Assembly (NCBI GenBank): GCA_013373385.1
Contig: JABXHX010000017.1
Location: 1-64,000, forward strand
Direction of reading: 5' to 3'
DNA from: Flavobacteriaceae bacterium
Lineage (GTDB): Bacteria; Bacteroidota; Bacteroidia; Flavobacteriales; Flavobacteriaceae
DNA: 64,000 nucleotides
Below the pieces are notes generated by a model. It was given only the letters and a program-made list of their open reading frames with translations. It did no database searches and was not told the DNA's origin. The position numbers and the translations under genes were made by a program. Positions 61,772 through 64,000 of the stretch are shown piece by piece. The stretch's first letter is position 1. Every line of letters begins with the position of its first letter.

Positions 61772-61779
61772 TATCTTTG
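61772..61779 (+). promoter_or_regulatory. -7 box TATCTTTG of tsaB
   Basis: It contains the TTG (61777) that the ORF track uses as a start, so this codon would not be in the mRNA. The first usable start is the TTG at 61795, which leaves a leader of about 12 nt. Confidence 0.6.
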
Positions 61780-61794
61780 CAAAAAAACAATTTC

Positions 61795-62469
61795 TTGGGT
61801 TATATTTTAAACATAGAAACAGCCACTAAAAATTGCTCTGTTAGCATTGCTAAAGATGGAGAAATGCTTGCATTAAAAGAACTGAATAATGGGAATTATT
61901 CTCATGCAGAAGTACTGCATACTTTTATTAATGATATAGTAAATCAAGCTAATATTTCTCTTAACCAACTCAATGCAATTGCTGTAAGCAAAGGTCCGGG
62001 ATCTTACACTGGGTTAAGAATAGGAGTGTCTGCAGCAAAAGGATTGTGTTTTTCATTAAATATTCCTTTAATATCAATAAACACATTACAATCTTTAGCA
62101 AGTGTGGCTAAGGTAGATGCTGGCTTTATTGTACCGATGATAGATGCTAGAAGAATGGAAGTGTATGCTGCTGTTTTTAATAAAAGCACTACGCAAGTAA
62201 GAGCAATTAAAGCAGAAATTATTGAGGCAAACTCATTTGCTGAATTCTTACAAGAGCAAAAGGTTTATTTTTTAGGCGATGGAGCTACGAAATGTAAAGA
62301 AGTACTTACACATGCAAATGCTATTTTTATAGAAAATGCTTATCCTTCTGCCAAAGAAATGTGTACCTTATCTTTTGAAAAGTACAAAAAAAACGACATC
62401 GAAGATGTCGCTTATTTTGAACCTTTTTATTTAAAAGATTTTATTGCTGTTCCGCAGAAAAAACATTAA
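61795..62469 (+). CDS. tsaB: tRNA threonylcarbamoyladenosine biosynthesis protein TsaB
   Basis: 224 aa from the TTG at 61795, chosen because the upstream TTG lies in the promoter and because TsaB proteins begin with ILNIETATKNCSVSI as here. The ASKHA-fold mark KGPGSYTGLRIGVSAAKGL is present. With TsaD and TsaE it makes t6A37 of tRNA. The 3' end overlaps the convergent MscS gene by four bases. Confidence 0.92.
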   Translation: MGYILNIETATKNCSVSIAKDGEMLALKELNNGNYSHAEVLHTFINDIVNQANISLNQLNAIAVSKGPGSYTGLRIGVSAAKGLCFSLNIPLISINTLQSLASVAKVDAGFIVPMIDARRMEVYAAVFNKSTTQVRAIKAEIIEANSFAEFLQEQKVYFLGDGATKCKEVLTHANAIFIENAYPSAKEMCTLSFEKYKKNDIEDVAYFEPFYLKDFIAVPQKKH

Positions 62470-63272
62470 GCATTCTTTTTAATTTCTACTACATGTGGGT
62501 ACGGAATTTCAATACCTGCTGTATCTAACGCTTCTTTTGTTTGCTCTAACACCTCGGTATAGACCGTCCAATAATCAGCAGAATTCACCCAAGATCTAAC
62601 TGCAAAGTTGATTGAACTATCTGCTAATTCTGTTAATAAAACTGCCGGAGCAGGATCTTTTAAAACTAACGGATGATTTGTTACAATAGCGGTAAGTACG
62701 TTTTTAGTTTCTTTAATATCTGCATCATAAGAAACACCAAAAGTTAAATCTACTCTACGTGTTTTTTCTGCAGAAAAATTCACAATATTACTATTAGACA
62801 ACGCTCCGTTTGGAATGATAATCTCTTTGTTGTCTACCGTGTTTAACTTTGTGGTAAAAATTTCAATGCTTTTTACAACGCCTTGCTCACCTTGAGCTTT
62901 TATAAAATCGCCTACTTTAAATGGTTTAAAAATCATAATTAAGGCTCCCCCTGCAAAATTAGCTAAAGACCCTTGTAAGGCTAAACCAACTGCCAAACCA
63001 GCAGCACCAATAATTGCAGTGAACGATGCTGTTGGCACACCTAATTTTGATATTACTGTAACAACTAGTAGTGCTTTTAATGCCCATCCAAGTAAATCAC
63101 CAAAGAATTTTTGTAAGGTAGTATCTATTTTAGATTTCTTCATTACCTTTTTTGTTAACTTAATTATTAGGTTAATTACAAATAACCCAACTAATAATAT
63201 TAGTAATGCTGTAACAATTTTTGGGGCGTATATTACAAATAACTCTTCTGCTTTTTCTAAGTATTTTTCCAT
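62466..63272 (-). CDS. Small-conductance mechanosensitive channel (MscS)
   Basis: 268 aa. Membrane helices at about 15-37, 55-75 and 80-105; the pore helix region AVGLALQGSLANFAGGALIM and the gate to the beta domain FKVGDFIKAQGEQGVV are characteristic, followed by the alpha/beta cage. It opens at high membrane tension to release solutes on osmotic down-shock. It follows the DUF1304 gene by five bases on the same strand. Confidence 0.93.
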   Translation of the reverse strand: MEKYLEKAEELFVIYAPKIVTALLILLVGLFVINLIIKLTKKVMKKSKIDTTLQKFFGDLLGWALKALLVVTVISKLGVPTASFTAIIGAAGLAVGLALQGSLANFAGGALIMIFKPFKVGDFIKAQGEQGVVKSIEIFTTKLNTVDNKEIIIPNGALSNSNIVNFSAEKTRRVDLTFGVSYDADIKETKNVLTAIVTNHPLVLKDPAPAVLLTELADSSINFAVRSWVNSADYWTVYTEVLEQTKEALDTAGIEIPYPHVVEIKKNA

Positions 63273-63277
63273 GTGTT

Positions 63278-63634
63278 TTATATAAATAAATGACTAGTAA
63301 GTGCAAAAATAGCAGGAATTGACTGAATATAAAAGATTCTCGTCTTTTTTGTTGAATAGGCTCCATAGATACCTGCTATAATTACGCAAACTAAAAAAAA
63401 GGTGATTGCTTGGGTAGTATTGGTAAGTATTGCCCAAATAATTCCTGCGGATAAAAATCCATTATACAAGCCTTGGTTGGCTGCCAGAGCTTTTGTTGCT
63501 TCAGCAAAGTCTTTTGATTTTAATCCAAATGTTTTTATTCCTTTAGGACTTGTCCATAAAAACATCTCTAAAACTAAAAAGTAAAGATGCTCTATTGCTA
63601 CGAGGAGTATTAGAATGATTGTGAGTGTTGTCAT
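63278..63634 (-). CDS. DUF1304 membrane protein
   Basis: 118 aa from the ATG at 63634 (MTTLTIILILLVAIEHLYFL); the track start at 63694 lies inside the upstream gene. Four membrane helices; EHLYFLVLEMFLWTSPKGIK and ANQGLYNGFLSAGIIW are typical of DUF1304, a family of small membrane proteins of unknown role. Its ATG overlaps the stop of the upstream YyaL gene by four bases. Confidence 0.9.
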   Translation of the reverse strand: MTTLTIILILLVAIEHLYFLVLEMFLWTSPKGIKTFGLKSKDFAEATKALAANQGLYNGFLSAGIIWAILTNTTQAITFFLVCVIIAGIYGAYSTKKTRIFYIQSIPAIFALTSHLFI

Positions 63635-64000
63635 TTTTCTATTTTTTTTAGTTGATTGATGGCTACTTCTATACTTTCTGTAGGTAATAAACAAGTGTTA
63701 TCAATACAGATATAGATGAATGTTTTGTTTTCTACATACCTGTTTTTTAATAAAGGTAAATTGCTTTTTGTGGTGCTTGCACAGATTAGTTTGTTTGGAA
63801 TATAGACTTTTTGTAGCTCTTTTACTATTTCTTTGGCATTTTGTCCGCAAACAGCTATTTCAAAAAAATCATCTGTAAAATTGCTATACAAATCTAACCA
63901 ATTAGAATATGCCGCTCCATAGTTTTGTATACTGGTTACAATGTTACTCAACATTTGGGTGCTGGTTTTATAGTAATATTGGTTGTTAAAATAACGACTT
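63631..64000 (-). CDS. YyaL/DUF255 thioredoxin-domain protein, C-terminal end (partial)
   Basis: The frame stays open past the track start (63954) to the right edge, adding SRYFNNQYYYKTSTQ before MLSNI, so this is the last about 123 residues of a longer protein. FTDDFFEIAVCGQNAKEIVK and the close FIYICIDNTCLLPTESIEVA match the C-terminus of the YyaL/SPATA20 family (an N-terminal DUF255 thioredoxin domain and a helical six-hairpin domain, expected outside the window). Function unclear. In one operon with DUF1304 and mscS. Confidence 0.8.
   Translation of the reverse strand, partial: SRYFNNQYYYKTSTQMLSNIVTSIQNYGAAYSNWLDLYSNFTDDFFEIAVCGQNAKEIVKELQKVYIPNKLICASTTKSNLPLLKNRYVENKTFIYICIDNTCLLPTESIEVAINQLKKIEK

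Noticed and set aside
1-64000. tRNA, rRNA, CRISPR arrays, IS elements and integrase genes
   Set aside because: None could be recognised on either strand; repeats present are the attC-like family, short dyads and small dispersed repeats.

Overview
The window looks like a chromosomal segment of a marine member of the Flavobacteriaceae (Bacteroidota), close in style to Tenacibaculum or Polaribacter. The signs are strong AT richness, promoters of the Bacteroidota type (TTG about 19-21 bp upstream of a TANNTTTG box), genes without clear Shine-Dalgarno sequences, and flavobacterial families such as DUF5916 proteins, DUF3098, a PorT-like barrel, LytS/LytTR pairs, a 1-3 membrane-pass RND exporter and many SPII lipoproteins. 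No rRNA, tRNA, CRISPR array or transposase is visible.

Left region (1-8530) is accessory DNA. It is built from units separated by about 70-135 nt imperfect palindromes. These have the architecture of integron attC sites (R''-L''-loop-L'-R'): the first 9-10 bases of a unit are the exact reverse complement of the bases that open the palindrome at the unit's far end (GTTGTAACCA/TGGTTACAAC and GTTAGCCAC/GTGGCTAAC). All genes read rightward, as in an integron cassette array. Payloads are an XRE regulator with membrane tail, a SnoaL-plus-propeller lipoprotein, two diverged copies of a membrane LuxR regulator each followed by an outer-membrane barrel gene under a shared regulatory motif, a broken serine hydrolase and an intact one. 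The last palindrome is decayed (GTT changed to TTT). No integrase is in the window. This is the most unusual system here.

8.5-19.7 kb: a border zone with nested inverted repeats, a GH89 alpha-N-acetylglucosaminidase lipoprotein, a small lipoprotein, a decayed 0.6 kb stretch, an RluA-type pseudouridine synthase, and two tandem DUF5916/CBM9-like outer-membrane proteins.

19.8-31.7 kb: core information-processing genes: rplM-rpsI, rpsB, tsf, pyrH, frr, an RND exporter, asnS, a WG-repeat protein, rpoN and a PAP2-like membrane protein. Good intrinsic terminators separate several of them.

31.7-36.1 kb (minus strand): an ExbB / small membrane protein / ExbD / ExbD energy-transduction operon beside a PorT-like barrel, then type I asparaginase. 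36.3-45.8 kb: a TonB-linked outer-membrane protein, two LytS/LytTR two-component systems, a cold-shock gene with a long predicted leader, and lepA.

45.9-64 kb: a PD40 propeller lipoprotein, M28 peptidase with PDZ domain, dusB, a minus-strand cluster of small lipoproteins including an HExxH putative metallopeptidase, a LolC/E-type permease, rbfA, methylmalonyl-CoA epimerase, the ftsX-DUF3098-uppP-truB-barrel operon, a thioredoxin-like protein, a threonine dehydrogenase-type epimerase, a serine hydrolase, tsaB, an MscS channel, a DUF1304 protein and the end of a YyaL/DUF255 protein that runs off the right edge. Several start codons were moved from the ORF track because a promoter box or signal peptide decides them.
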